A program made the position numbers and the translations under genes. Shown one piece after another: positions 52,516-63,396 of a stretch of DNA of 64,000 nucleotides. The stretch's first letter is position 1, and each line of letters starts with the position of its first letter. Under the pieces are notes generated by a model. That model searched no databases, was not told the origin of the DNA, and was given only the letters and a program-made list of their open reading frames with translations. Source of the stretch: Bryoerythrophyllum caledonicum (Eukaryota; Streptophyta; Bryopsida; Pottiales; Pottiaceae); assembly GCA_963971425.1 (NCBI GenBank), contig OZ020518.1, forward strand, positions 2,802,263-2,866,262, in the 5' to 3' direction.

Positions 52516-52655
52516 CATAGTGTCCACCCTCGAAAGGGGGAAGTAGTTCCATACTACTAACCCATGCCCGGTGGGCATGGACTTAGTGGTGGAATGAACG
52601 GACACTTTACTCACGCCGGCCCCCTTCGGGGACCGGCGTTCTTCTTCTTCTTCTT
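52516..52655 (+). other. Folded 3' tail of LINE A with (TTC)n end
   Basis: In element sense: AGTGTCC pairs with GGACACT; CCCTCGAAAGGG is a small hairpin; TTCC-ACTACTAA-CCATGCCC pairs with GGGCATGG-TTAGTGGT-GGAA as one long hairpin; CGCCGG-CCCC/GGGG-CCGGCG is a terminal hairpin; then TTC repeats end at the target duplication. This is the best-preserved copy. Confidence 0.85.
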
Positions 52656-55600
52656 TATGAGTGTTGGATGTTGAATGTTGAGATTAATGAGTTTAGTATG
52701 GCTATGGGTAGAGTATATTGTGTAAGTTTAAGGGGGTTATTTTTTGGTATTCTGTATTTGTATCTTTGGTATAGCCATATGACTTCGGTTTCGAATGGTT
52801 GGGTTGTTGGTTCAATGTTTCTGGGGGTTTGTAGTTTAGTGTTGTATTGATTCCATAACCATGTGAGCCTAGTGATTGGGATGGTGAAGAGGTGTCGTCC
52901 ATCTTCTTCGTATAAGTGTGCTTGGTCTTTGTCAATTTTAATTGTGTTAGATGAGGTGAGAATGTCGTTTTCGGGGTTACATTCCGTTGTGTAAATGTTT
53001 AGTAGGGAGATTATTGTGTGTGGGGTGACGGATCTTGTGTCTTGGAGTTGATTTTGTGGGTGGTGAGCTTGGATAATCTTGGTGTAAAATTTGTGTTGAA
53101 TTTTTTGATAGTATTGTGTCAATTTATTTGTATTATGTGTAATGGTATTTTGGTTGTGTCTTGGGAAGAGGTTTCTTTGGGGGAGCCATTTGTTGTAGGT
53201 GTGGTTATTGTGGGTCCATTGGCATAGATATCTAGTGTAATTGTTTTCGATTTGGTTTTTATCTATTTTTTCCTTGTATTCGTGGTGTATGATGCTGTTA
53301 ATGGGGTATGTGGTGGGGTTTTTAAGGATGTGGTTTGGGGGTTGGGGGTGGTGTGGGTGGGAGTGGGGAGGGTGTATCGATTGTAGGGGGGTGTTTCTTG
53401 GGGTGATGTCGTTGTTTATAGTGATGAATGGGTCTCTAAGTGTATGGGAGTATATATGTGTATTGGCTTGGGTATTGGGTGGGGGGGGATATATTGGGTG
53501 GCAAAAGAGTTGTCGTGCGATTTTGAGGGCACTTTTAATTAGTTTTGATGGGGTGAAGTTGTAGGTTTTGAATTCTTCATTGTTCATGATGTGTGTTCCG
53601 TTAGGTAGGGAGATTTGTTTTAGTTCGTATATGCTTTTTGATAGGAGTTTTTGTAATAACTTTTGAGATCATTGTGTGTTGAGTGTGTTATGACTTTGTG
53701 TTTCAAGAGTCCAAACTTTTTCTAGTGATGTTGGTTCTATAAGAAAGTTGGGGAAAGTACTTTTTAGGTAGACTTTTGCTACATGTTTTAGCAAAAAGAA
53801 GGTACGTGTTATTGGTGATCTTGTGCAGTTTGTCTGTTTTATTCGAGGTATGTTTTCGGCCCCCCCATATTGGGCGAGGATGTGATGTGTTAAGCCCTTG
53901 TATATTTTCCCAAGTCTACCACCGTCATTTAGAGCGTTCTGGAGTTGTTCTCCTATGCATCTAAGGTATGCGTTTTTTAGTGAGAAGGCTTCTAGTCCAA
54001 AGAGGTTATGTGGTAGTTGGGTTATTATATTAGACATGCATTTTGGCATGCCGCATACGGTTTTTTGTGTAGCCGTTATCTATTGGTCTAGTTTTTTGAT
54101 GGCGGGCATTGAGTATGGTACCGCGTAGAAGCTGTATGCCACGCCCGGTCTTAAAACTGTGTCGATCATTTTTATTTTTTGTTTCATAGTAGCCGGGCAA
54201 GCTACTAGTTCTTTGCATTGTTTAGTTAATTTTTTGGTGGTGGCATGGATTTGGATTTTCCATTTTAGGGAGGGGACAAGACTTATTCCTAAATATATGT
54301 ATGGTTCATTTTGGTGTAGTACGGGTATTGGTTGGTCTCGGTAATGAATGTTAGAGGTTTGTATTAGGGCTTTGAATGCGGTGGGGTTTGTTTTTGATTT
54401 ATTTGGGCATCCAGTGACGGCACATTTTGGGACCCCTACATCCATACCTGTCCATTTGCAATACCTGTCTATTTTGTTTAGTTGTATTTTTATGTCGTTG
54501 ATTTTGTTGGTTATGGCCGCAAGGTCATCCGCGTATGCCGTGGAGTTGATGGTAGTTTGTGATGTCCCAAATGTGTATCCATTGTTGCCTCTATCTAGCC
54601 ATCTAAGTAGTGGTTCTAGGAATATAATGAATAAATATGGGCTTAGGGTGTCTCCTTGTATTGTTCCCCTTTGGATGGCTATGGGTTTAGTTTTACCAAA
54701 GTGTTCTCCTATACAGATGGTTGAGGATTCCGAGTATATATTTCCCACTAGTGCGGTGGCGTCTTTGGGGTATCCAAGGTCCGTCATTATGGCTAAAAGT
54801 CTAGCATGGTCAATAGAACCGAAGGCATTTTTAAAGTCAACATACAATATAAATATGTCTTGGTTTGTAAATCGTGCGTCTTCTAATGCGGCTATTATTG
54901 TTTAGATTTGTCTAGCGGTGCTTCTTTCTGCACGGAACCCCTCTTGGCTATCATGCAATATTTTATGTTTTTTGCCATATGATGATAGTATTGATGTGAG
55001 TGTGCTCGTAAATAGTTTGTAGATAGTATTGGCTAGTGCAATAGGTCTATGGTTTGGTAGCATGGATGGGTCTCCTTTTTTGTATAGTAGGATTGTTGCA
55101 CTTGTTTTCCATGAAGCAAGGATTTGTTTTTGTTTATAGCAGTGGGAGAAGAAGCGGTTTAGTAGTTTGTGGAACCTCGGGGGCATATTTTTCAGTATAG
55201 AGTTCGGTATGCGGTCTGGTCCGGGGGCTTTATTATTTCCTAGGTTACGTAGGCAAGTGTCATATGTAGCTTGATTAAAGTATGTGTGTAGTGGGATTTC
55301 CGGGTCTCCTCTTGTTTCTAATGTGAATCCATCTAGGTCATGCCATGGGTATTGTTGTATTGCGCATGTGCATGTAGTGCGGTGGTCCGGTTGATAGTTG
55401 CATGTGTTTACCGTAGGTGTGTTGTTTTTTGTTTGTTGGTTAAATATTTCGTTTGCAATGTCTTCTGGGCTAGTTAGTATATTGTTATATTGGTCGGTGA
55501 TGCAGTCTAATGGTGGGGACCCCATAGTTTTGAATATTCTTCTGTTTATTTTCTTGGGGCTAGTTTCATATAGTTGTCTGTATTTGGAGATGGCTTTTTG

Positions 55601-56114
55601 AATGTTTTCTTGGGTATGTTTGGTGGTGATTTTTTGGGCTTGTATGTTGGCGTTTTTTGCAATTAATGTTATCTTATTTATCCATGTGTCATGAATAGAT
55701 GTATGGGGGGTGGATTAGGGATTTGTATGTGTTGAAGGTTTTGGAGTTCGTTGAGGATAGGGTGGTTTCGCCATTGGGGGTTGTTGTTTACGGTTCTTAT
55801 GGTTTTTCGTATAGTGTGGTAAATGGTTAGATGTTGTTTCCATGTTTTAGATAGTTTACGGGGTAAATATCCATCTTGTTGTGATGTTCGATTTGTCATT
55901 TGTGGTATAGGTTGGGCTTTGCAGGTTTGTTCAATTGTATTGGATATGTTGTTGATGAGTGTATCTAGAGTGTGACACGCTTCTTGCCATTGCGTTTGGG
56001 AAAGATGGTTATTAGATTCTAATTCATTTATTAGGGAGTCAATGCGTAGTGAGTTTTCCTCGAAGAATTTTGTGTTGAATAATTCTATGTTGTTTTGTGG
56101 GATGGGGTTGAGGA
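52656..56114 (-). mobile_element. LINE copy D, middle segment (post-APE to post-RT)
   Basis: Continuation of LINE D between the LINE A and LINE B insertions. From 56100 downward: ILNPIPQNN linker (55678-56100), pre-RT region and RT start (54902-55525 with APGPDRIPNSILKNMP and NHRPIALANTIYK), RT core (54080-54847 with YVDFKNAFGSID, QRGTIQGDTLSPY, AYADDLAAIT), post-RT (53669-54049) and the Cys/Pro region (52655-53587). Frames are broken at a few points, such as TAA/TAG near 54902 and 53669. Confidence 0.9.
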
Positions 56115-56270
56115 AGAAGAAGAAGAAGAAGAAGAACGCTGGTCTCCGAAGGAGATCGGCGTGAATAAAGTGTCTGTTCGTTCCACTACTAAGACCATGC
56201 CCACCGGACAAGGAATTAGTAAGAAGGAACTACTTCCCCCTCTCGAGGGTAGACACTATCTAACGGGTAG
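56115..56270 (-). other. Folded 3' tail of LINE B with (TTC)n end
   Basis: Same plan as in LINE A. Here the terminal hairpin has GTCTCC paired with GGAGAT where A has TCCCC/GGGGG, and the closing stem is AGTGTCT/AGACACT. Confidence 0.8.
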
Positions 56271-56405
56271 CCAGAGACCCGCCAAGCAAGACACCCAACC
56301 AACTAAACATCCATCTTACCAAACAAGTAGCCAAAAACACAAACAAGCAAGTAGGAAGCCATGAGCCACAAGACTAATCAGTCAGGAAAATCGAAGTGGG
56401 GAAAA

Positions 56406-57840
56406 TCAAGGGGGGTCTTGTGTGTCGGGAATTGCTTGGTTGTTTTCAATTTTGCGTTTGTGTAGTAAAATAGACATGGCATATTGAGTAGCGGTGGTGT
56501 TAATGTTTTTAAAGGTGTTTCTAATTGTATCAATGGGTATTTTGAAGATATCTTCTAGAGTCTTTATAGATGGGATAAAGGTGATGGCACGAGCGCCGGA
56601 TGTGATTACAACAAGGGGGTCTACATTCCATCCGAGGGCAATGATGTCGTCAATAAGGGGTTGGTATTTATCTATTTTATTTTGGATTGTTTCCGGGGAA
56701 AATCTATCGTTGCAATATGTAAATTCAATGAATTGAATGGTGTAGTCTTGGTTGATGTTATCGGGTGGTGGGTCATTGTATGGTAAGCCTTTAACACAAA
56801 GGATGTCTGGTTTGAGCCTAGCGTTGCAATGACATCTTTGGGTCATACACGAGCATGGGAGTAGCCAAGGGGGGACCGTATTCTCTTGTGGATTGTTATT
56901 ATAAGTACCGGCGTTCATTAGTATAAAACATCTCGATTTATTGTAGGAGGTGATTTGTTTTCGGATTTCCCATACCGCTTTATTATGTCTTTTAACAATT
57001 AGAGAGTGTATGTGGTGGTTTTGGCATTTGAGTAGAACATGGAGCCATGTGTCGGGGTCCGTTGAGGGGCATATGGGACATGTTATGGACGGGAATCTTT
57101 CTATTCCAAAGAAGAGTTGTTTGCGAGCGTTTCCCATATATTGACCCGTACGGAATTTGATGAGGCATGTTATTTGTGAGTCTGAGATGATGGGGTTTTT
57201 CCAAAAATTTGTAGAGAGTTCATTGTCTATGTCGTTATTGTTAGTCCATTTTTCTATGTTAGGAATATTTTCTGAGATTGTGTCAAGGTTGTTGTAGAGG
57301 TCTTGTTTTTTGAGATATTTGCCTAAAAATCTAATTGGGCCTTTGTCGGGGGTATCTTCTTTGGAAGGCCAATCTTCTTTTTGAAAGTAGTATGGGGTAG
57401 CATGGGCATGTTCGTGTGGGTCTTTGGCGTTTTTGTGTGTTTTTTCTCACCCTTCTTTTACTAGCTTGTGTGCTTGTTCGTTGCCATCAATGTTAGCATA
57501 GGCTCTCCCTTTGTGGAGGGTTGTGATTTGTGTACGGTTTTGTAACATTTGGACCATTGATGTTAATATGGTTTGGTCGGGGTGACTATTGTGAAGGGTA
57601 GGGTGTGTTATTTGAGTGTTAAGTAGGAAGAGTGCATTTATACAATCGGTGAATATATGTGCGGGTTCATCATTGTATTTTGTTGTGATGATTTGTAGTG
57701 TTTTGTGGATGGCCATGAGTTCTGCTCTGAGGATATTTTGTAGTCCATGAAGTCTTTTGGCTAGTTTAATTTCTTTGTTAGAATTATATATGTCATAGCC
57801 AGCTTTTTCTCTGCGCCAAGATCCCGGGCTAATTTGTTCT
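56406..57840 (-). pseudogene. LINE B RNase H and restriction-like endonuclease part
   Basis: RNase H begins near 57870 (YYTDGSFKPP) and continues in 57447-57716. There the last site reads RAYANIDGNEQAHK: the usual His is Tyr and the final Asp is His, so RNase H is dead. A TGA follows KEG. The 56406-57137 frame then gives the finger (CPIC), KRHNKAVW, KPDILCV, IQFIEFTYCND and KIDKYQPL, all conserved. Confidence 0.85.
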
Positions 57841-57981
57841 GGTGGTTTAAAGGAGCCGTCGGTGTAATAACTGTGTGTGGGGTTAAATTTTTGTGTGGTA
57901 TGGGTTTGATAGTCTGGAAGAGGGGGAGGTATGACGGAATAGTTTAATGTGTTGTTGACATAGTTTAGTTTTGACCAGTTT

Positions 57982-60942
57982 TTACTTTTGTTTACGGGGG
58001 TTTGTATGGATGTTGGTGGGGCCAGTTTTGTGTATAGTCGGTGTATGCCTAGATTGTTTGTTATGGAGGTAAGTTCCGCAAGTTGTTCTAGGGAACCAAG
58101 GGTTTGATTTTGATGATGGACGCATAGTATTTGTAATGTAGATGGCTCTATTTGGGGTTTTTTTTAGCTCGGGTGGAATAGTAGGTTCTTCGTATGGTAT
58201 TGTGTCTGCTTCAAATATTGCGACGATATGGGAATCTGGGAATGGGTTTGGATGTTGGTTGTTGTTTTGGTACCAATTGTTGTTCGGTGTGATGATGATT
58301 GTTTTTGTCTTATTTGGATCATGTTTGGCGGCAAGTCTAGTCCAATGTATGGCTTGTTCCATGTCCTTCTCGTTGTGGGGGTGGGCTATGCCATTACCGG
58401 TCCATTTGTAGTCAAAGGCCTTTCCTAGGGATCCGAATATTTTGTCTCTTTCATAGGGTGAGTAGAATTTTTTTAGTTTGGTAGAACATGTGACCGGGGA
58501 AGAGAAGTATGATTGCTCGATATTAAAGGATGAGATCAGTGAGTCTAAAATGAGAGTGGGTACTGTGTATTGGGCATTTTTGAGGGGGTTAGTTTTTGGT
58601 ATTCGGTATTTATACCTTTGGTAGAGCCATATTATTTCGGTTTCAAAGGGTTGGGTCGTTGGTTCGATGTTTGTAGGAGTTTGTAGTTTTGTATTATATT
58701 GATTCCATAGCCATTGGAGTCGGGTAACGGGGATGGTGTATAAATGTCGGCCGTTTTCTTCGAATAGATGTGCTTGATTGTTATCTATTTGAATTGTGTT
58801 TGAGGATGTAAGGATATCATTTTCGGGGTTGCATTCTGTTGTGTAGATGTTTAAGAGTGGGATAATTATGGGTGGTGTTACGGACCTTGAGTCTGAGAAT
58901 TGCTCTTGTGGATGGTGGGCAAGGATGATATCTGAGTATATTTTGTTTTGGATCTTTTGGTAGTATTGTTTTAATTTTTCAGTGTTATGTGTGGAGGTAT
59001 TGGTGTCATGCCGTGGAAAAAGGTCTCTTTGGGGGAGCCATTTATTGTATGTATTATCATTGTGTTGCCATTGGCATAGATATTTTGTGTAGGTATTTTG
59101 TATGTTATTTGTGTCTGTGTGTTGGATATGTTTATGGTTTATGATATTATTAATGGGGTATATGGTAGGGTTTTTGGGGATGTATGTTGGGGGGCGGGGG
59201 TGGTATGTATGTGGAGGGTTAGGGGGATTGGTTGGTGTGGGAATATTTCTTGGGATGATGTTATTGTTGAGGGTGATGAATGGATCTTTAAGTGTATGAG
59301 AGTATGGGTGTATGTTGCAAGGGGTATGACATATAGTGGGGCATGTTAGGTGGCAAAATAGTTGTTTAGCAACACTTAGGGCACTCTTTATTAGTTTAGA
59401 TGGGGTGAAGTGGTAGGTTTTGAAGTCCTCATTGTTCATGATGTCTGTACCGTTAGGTAAAGTAATTCGGTTTAGTTCAAAAATATTTTTTGAGAGGAGT
59501 TTTTGTAGAAGCTTTTGGGAGAGTTGGGCATTGAGTGTGTTATGATTTAATATTTCTTGGCGCCATAGTATTTCTAGTGTTGTAGGATTAGTGAGGAAGT
59601 TCGGGAGCGTACTTTTAAGGTGGGCTTTAGCTATATGTTTTAATAAGAAGAATGTTCGTGTTATTGGTGATCTTATGCAGTCACTTTTTTTAATTCTCGG
59701 TATGTTTTCGGCGCCACCATATTGGGCAAGGACATAATGAGTTAATCCATTATATATTTTCCCAAGTCTTCCTTTATCGTTTAAAGCATTTTGCAGTTGT
59801 TCGCCTATACAACGGAGGTATGCGTTTTTGAGGGAGAAAGCTTCAAGTCCAAATAGGTTATGTGGTAGTTGGATTATTGCAGTTGACATACATTTTTGTA
59901 TGGCTATTATTTTTTTATCAAGTTTTTTGATAGCTGGCATAGAGTATGGTACACCGTAGAAACTGTATGCCACACCTAGGCGTAGTACGGTATCAACCAT
60001 TTTTATTTTTTGTTTCATGGTAGTTGGGCATGTTGTTAGTTCTTTGCATTGTTTGATGAGTTTTGTCGTTGTGGTGTGGATTTGGATTTTCCATTTCAGT
60101 GAGGGAACAAGGTTTGTGCCTAAGTATATGTATGGTTCATTTTGGTGTAGTATGGGGATCGGTTGATTGCGGTAATTGATGTTCGAGGCTTGCATTAGGG
60201 CTTTGAAAGTGGTAGGATTCAATTTGGATTTGTTTGGGCATCCGGTAGCGGCACATTTTGGGACACCTACGTCCATACCGGCCCATTTACAATATCTATC
60301 AATTTTGTTTAGTTGTATTTGGATTGATTTGATTTTGTTAGTTATGGTGGCTAGGTCATCCGCGTATGCGGCAGAGTTTATTATGACCTGTGATGTGCCA
60401 AAAGTGTATCCGTAATTTCCTCTTTCTAGCCATCTGAGTAGTGGTTCTAGAAATATAATGAATAGGTATGGGCTGAGGGTATCCCCTTGTATAGTTTCTC
60501 TTTGGATGGGTATAGGTTTTGTTTTCCCAAAGTGTTCACCTGTATAACATGTAGATGATTTAGAATAGATGTTTCCAACAAGTGTAGTTGCATCTTTTGG
60601 GTAACCAAGGTCCATCATTATTGCTAGAAGTCGGACATGGTCAATTGAGCCAAAGGCATTTTTGAAGTCCACGTATAGTATGTATATATCTTGGTTAGTA
60701 AACTTTGCGTCTTCTAGTGCGGCTATTATAGTTTGTATTTGTCGTGCGGTACTTCTCTCTGCTCTAAAACCTTCTTGACTATCATGTAGGATTTTGAATT
60801 TTTCGCCATTTGAGGATAGTATGGAGGTGAGTGTACTGGTAAAGAGTTTGTATATTGTGTTAGCTAGTGCAATTGGTCTATGGTTGGTAGTATGGACGGG
60901 TCGCCTTTTTTGTATAGTAGAATTGTTGTACTTAATTTCCAT
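57982..60942 (-). CDS. LINE B reverse transcriptase and post-RT region (986 codons)
   Basis: A long open stretch starts just before NHRPIALANTIYK and includes EGFRAERSTARQI, YVDFKNAFGSID, QRETIQGDTLSPY (Gly to Glu in the usual QRGT), AYADDLATIT, the post-RT region and the linker up to PNNNWYQ. The preceding homologous part (60864-61730) overlaps in another frame because of a one-base loss near 60900. Confidence 0.85.
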   Translation of the reverse strand: MEIKYNNSTIQKRRPVHTTNHRPIALANTIYKLFTSTLTSILSSNGEKFKILHDSQEGFRAERSTARQIQTIIAALEDAKFTNQDIYILYVDFKNAFGSIDHVRLLAIMMDLGYPKDATTLVGNIYSKSSTCYTGEHFGKTKPIPIQRETIQGDTLSPYLFIIFLEPLLRWLERGNYGYTFGTSQVIINSAAYADDLATITNKIKSIQIQLNKIDRYCKWAGMDVGVPKCAATGCPNKSKLNPTTFKALMQASNINYRNQPIPILHQNEPYIYLGTNLVPSLKWKIQIHTTTTKLIKQCKELTTCPTTMKQKIKMVDTVLRLGVAYSFYGVPYSMPAIKKLDKKIIAIQKCMSTAIIQLPHNLFGLEAFSLKNAYLRCIGEQLQNALNDKGRLGKIYNGLTHYVLAQYGGAENIPRIKKSDCIRSPITRTFFLLKHIAKAHLKSTLPNFLTNPTTLEILWRQEILNHNTLNAQLSQKLLQKLLSKNIFELNRITLPNGTDIMNNEDFKTYHFTPSKLIKSALSVAKQLFCHLTCPTICHTPCNIHPYSHTLKDPFITLNNNIIPRNIPTPTNPPNPPHTYHPRPPTYIPKNPTIYPINNIINHKHIQHTDTNNIQNTYTKYLCQWQHNDNTYNKWLPQRDLFPRHDTNTSTHNTEKLKQYYQKIQNKIYSDIILAHHPQEQFSDSRSVTPPIIIPLLNIYTTECNPENDILTSSNTIQIDNNQAHLFEENGRHLYTIPVTRLQWLWNQYNTKLQTPTNIEPTTQPFETEIIWLYQRYKYRIPKTNPLKNAQYTVPTLILDSLISSFNIEQSYFSSPVTCSTKLKKFYSPYERDKIFGSLGKAFDYKWTGNGIAHPHNEKDMEQAIHWTRLAAKHDPNKTKTIIITPNNNWYQNNNQHPNPFPDSHIVAIFEADTIPYEEPTIPPELKKTPNRAIYITNTMRPSSKSNPWFPRTTCGTYLHNKQSRHTPTIHKTGPTNIHTNPRKQK

Positions 60943-61730
60943 GAGTTTGGTATCTGTTTTTGTTTATAGCAGTGGGAGAAGAATAGAAATAATAGCTTGT
61001 GATATCTTGGAGGCATGTTTTTTAGTATTGAGTTTGGTATGCGGTTTGGGCCTGGGGCTTTAATATTTCCAAGATTTTGAAGGCATGTGTCGTATGTGGC
61101 TCTGTTGAGGTATTTATGTAGTGGAATTTCTAGTTCGCCTCGTTTGTCAAGGGTATATCCGTCCAGGTCGTGCCAAGGGTATTGGCGTATTGCACATGTG
61201 CATTCTATTGTATGTTGTGGCTGGTAATTACATGTTGGTACTGTTGGTCTATTGGTTTTTGTTTGTTGGTTAAATATTTCATTCGCAATGTCTTCGGGGC
61301 TAGTTAGAATATTATTATATTGATCTTTGATACAATCCATTGGTGGGTATTCAAGGTTTTTAAAGACTTTTTTGTTAATTTTTTTGGGGCTGATTTCGTA
61401 TAGTTGTCTGTATTTTGAGATGGCTTTTTTAATGTTTTCTTTTGCGTATTTTGTGATTATTTTCCGGGCTTGTATGTTGGCATTTTTTGCAATTATCGCG
61501 ATATCTTTTATCCATGTATCATGGGGAAGGTCCGGAGGCAGCGGGGTAGGGATTTGGATGTGTTGTATAGTTAGTAGTTCGTTGTGTATGGGATGGTTAC
61601 GCCATTCAGGGTTGTTTTTTACAATTCTAATGGTTTTACGTATGGTATGGTATGTGGTTAAGTATTGTTTCCAAGTTTTAGAAAGTTTGCGGGGTAGATA
61701 CCCGCCTTGTTGAGAGGTTCTGTTTGTCAT
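60864..61730 (-). CDS. LINE B pre-RT region (288 codons)
   Basis: Homologous to the linker and first RT motifs of LINE A ORF2: RTSQQGGYLPRKL, KYAKENIKKAISKYRQLY, CTCAIRQYPWHDLDG, APGPNRIPNSILKNMP. It ends by frameshift at GDPSILP. Confidence 0.8.
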   Translation of the reverse strand: MTNRTSQQGGYLPRKLSKTWKQYLTTYHTIRKTIRIVKNNPEWRNHPIHNELLTIQHIQIPTPLPPDLPHDTWIKDIAIIAKNANIQARKIITKYAKENIKKAISKYRQLYEISPKKINKKVFKNLEYPPMDCIKDQYNNILTSPEDIANEIFNQQTKTNRPTVPTCNYQPQHTIECTCAIRQYPWHDLDGYTLDKRGELEIPLHKYLNRATYDTCLQNLGNIKAPGPNRIPNSILKNMPPRYHKLLFLFFSHCYKQKQIPNSWKLSTTILLYKKGDPSILPTIDQLH

Positions 61731-61848
61731 TTGGGGTATTGGGTGTGCTCTACAAGTTTGTTCTAGTGTATCAGAGATTTTATTGATGAGTTTGTCTAGA
61801 GAGTGGCATGCTTCTTGCCATTGTGCTTGTGTTAATTGACTATTGTTT

Positions 61849-62745
61849 TCAAGAGTGTTTATGAGGGATGGGGTTGAGTATGCGTATAGTGTCTTTGTTT
61901 GGGATTGTAGGAGTTCTACTAATTGGTGTGTTAGTTGGAATGTGCAGTTGTATGGGTGAGTGGTCCGAATTGAGAATAATATCTTTGTTTGTTGTGGAGG
62001 TGTATTGTGTGTTGTTGTTTGTATTTATATAGAAACCATCTATTAGACTCCAATCACTATAATTGTAGCCACCTTGTCTAGAGAATTGTGTATCGGTATT
62101 GATGTAAATGAAGTTTAAGTTTTCTGTGAAGCGGCGCCATTGGTAATCAATGTTTTGAGGGGGGGTGTGATGGTTTCCATTTTGGCGGCCAATTAGCGCT
62201 ATGTCTCTATTGAAGTCTCCACATAATAGGTATGTATGATTGGGATGATTATTAATATGGGTTGTAATAGTGTTTTGTATATCTAAGAGAAATCTAGTAT
62301 CTTCGGGATGGGATGGCATATACATGTGAAAGATTAACCACGGTTGTAGTGGGTGATTAGTGATTTTAATTATTTGAATGTATGGTGATATGTGCATTGG
62401 GGTAGGGATTTTGTTGATGTTGCCGGGGAATGTATATTTTTTGTGTATTAATGTAAGGAGGCCACCGCGGCCCGGTGTGTATGGTCTCCTTTGTTGCATG
62501 CATCTTGTAAGTGCATGTGTATTGTTAAAGATGAGTTTATAGTCTTGAAATATATTTTGTATATATTTTGTAGATTTTGTGGCGGTTAGTTTTATTTCTT
62601 GTATAACTATAAGAGCCGGTGGTGTGTCTGTGTTTGCGACTAGAGTTTGTAAGCTAGGAAGGGCAGTGTTTAGTGAGGAGGCATTCCATGTGATTATGTA
62701 TGTATTTTCTTGGTTTGGTCTAATGTTTTGATTTTGATTTTGAGG
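61849..62745 (-). CDS. LINE B APE endonuclease
   Basis: The domain starts near 62700 (ITWNASSLNTALP) and keeps IQEIKLTATKS, RGGLLTLI, LLCGDFNRDIALIG, WSLIDGFYI and LNSDHSPI. Catalytic Glu, Asp, Asn and His positions are retained. The longest open part is 61849-62499. A small deletion after ILNPIP relative to LINE A ends the frame. Confidence 0.8.
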   Translation of the reverse strand, partial: PQNQNQNIRPNQENTYIITWNASSLNTALPSLQTLVANTDTPPALIVIQEIKLTATKSTKYIQNIFQDYKLIFNNTHALTRCMQQRRPYTPGRGGLLTLIHKKYTFPGNINKIPTPMHISPYIQIIKITNHPLQPWLIFHMYMPSHPEDTRFLLDIQNTITTHINNHPNHTYLLCGDFNRDIALIGRQNGNHHTPPQNIDYQWRRFTENLNFIYINTDTQFSRQGGYNYSDWSLIDGFYINTNNNTQYTSTTNKDIILNSDHSPIQLHIPTNTPISRTPTIPNKDTIRILNPIPHKHS

Positions 62746-62940
62746 AGGGATGTAGGGAAGAGGTGGAGGTGGATGGGTATATTCTGGTATAGGGTCTAGA
62801 CATTTTAGTGATTCACTTATGAGGTTGTTAGGGAGGTAAGGGAATTTTAGTTTTATTATATCATTTGAGGGTGGTATGTCCTGACTATGTAAGAAGTCGT
62901 ATAGTCTTTTATGTATTGAGTTCTCATGGTTTATAATATT

Positions 62941-63348
62941 TTAGTTGTCTTCTAGGAATTCAGTATAGGGGTGTGGAATGTAAATGTGTCCTTCTTGTGG
63001 GTTTTGTAAGGTTAGTAAGGTTTGTAGGAGTGTATTAGTCCATGTAATTGTGTTCAAATTTTGTGGATTTAGAAGTTGGTTACATTCATCTATGTTTGGA
63101 TGAGTAGTGATTATTAGTGCATATGCGATGTGGGGTGGTGGATGCGTATTTTTTTGTTGTATGTATTGGGCAATGTTTGGGTGGGAAGTGTTGTGTATGT
63201 GGTGTAATGTATGTGTGTTTTTTAGAAATGGTGCGAAGGGTTTTGCAATGTGTTCATATTCTAGTTGGAGTTTTATGGTATTAGGTATAAAGTAGATTTT
63301 GGCATTTATCTTATGTGATGTAGGATGTCTTTTAAGTATATTGGGCAT
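62941..63348 (-). CDS. LINE B ORF2 N-terminal region after the 2A
   Basis: Starts MPNILKRHPTSHK, matching MPNVFLNHPKTHK of LINE A, and continues with KIYFIPNTIKL and CNQLLNPQ. It is interrupted by TAA after EFLEDN (62941-62943), where LINE A reads on. Function of this 200-residue region is unknown. Confidence 0.8.
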   Translation of the reverse strand: MPNILKRHPTSHKINAKIYFIPNTIKLQLEYEHIAKPFAPFLKNTHTLHHIHNTSHPNIAQYIQQKNTHPPPHIAYALIITTHPNIDECNQLLNPQNLNTITWTNTLLQTLLTLQNPQEGHIYIPHPYTEFLEDN

Positions 63349-63396
63349 GGGTCCCGGATTGGTTTCAATGTCTCCTCCTAGAAGTAGTAGAAGTTT
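63346..63396 (-). other. 2A-like motif at the start of LINE B ORF2
   Basis: On the minus strand the frame reads HKLLLLLGGDIETNPGP and then Met-Pro. The nine-residue core is identical to LINE A although the DNA differs at several third positions, which argues for selection on the peptide. No in-frame ATG lies between the element's 5' end (63411) and the Met after the Pro. Confidence 0.85.

Larger units (their letters stand above)
38161..52655 (+). mobile_element. LINE copy A, near full length, with ORF1 and ORF2; 3' UTR split by another element
   Basis: Plus-strand element inserted into LINE D. The 11-bp duplication TATGAGTGTTG lies at 38150-38160 and 52656-52666, and D reads on without loss across it. 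Order: 5' leader, ORF1 (38369-39950), an AT-rich/CAA spacer, ORF2 with 2A-APE-RT (40135-45252), RNase H and C-terminal endonuclease (45152-47244), 3' UTR to about 47349, a 5.2-kb inverted-repeat element (47350-52515), then the folded tail and (TTC)n (52516-52655). ORF2 stays open for 1705 codons, so this copy is fairly young. Single-base shifts occur in a C-run (ORF1), near 45150 and in an A-run near 45655. Confidence 0.9.

Noticed and set aside
52516..52655. tRNA-like molecule, SINE, or hammerhead/HDV ribozyme
   Set aside because: The helices resemble a branched fold, but no T-loop, anticodon arm, A/B boxes or ribozyme core (such as CTGATGA) is present, and every copy sits at a LINE 3' end.
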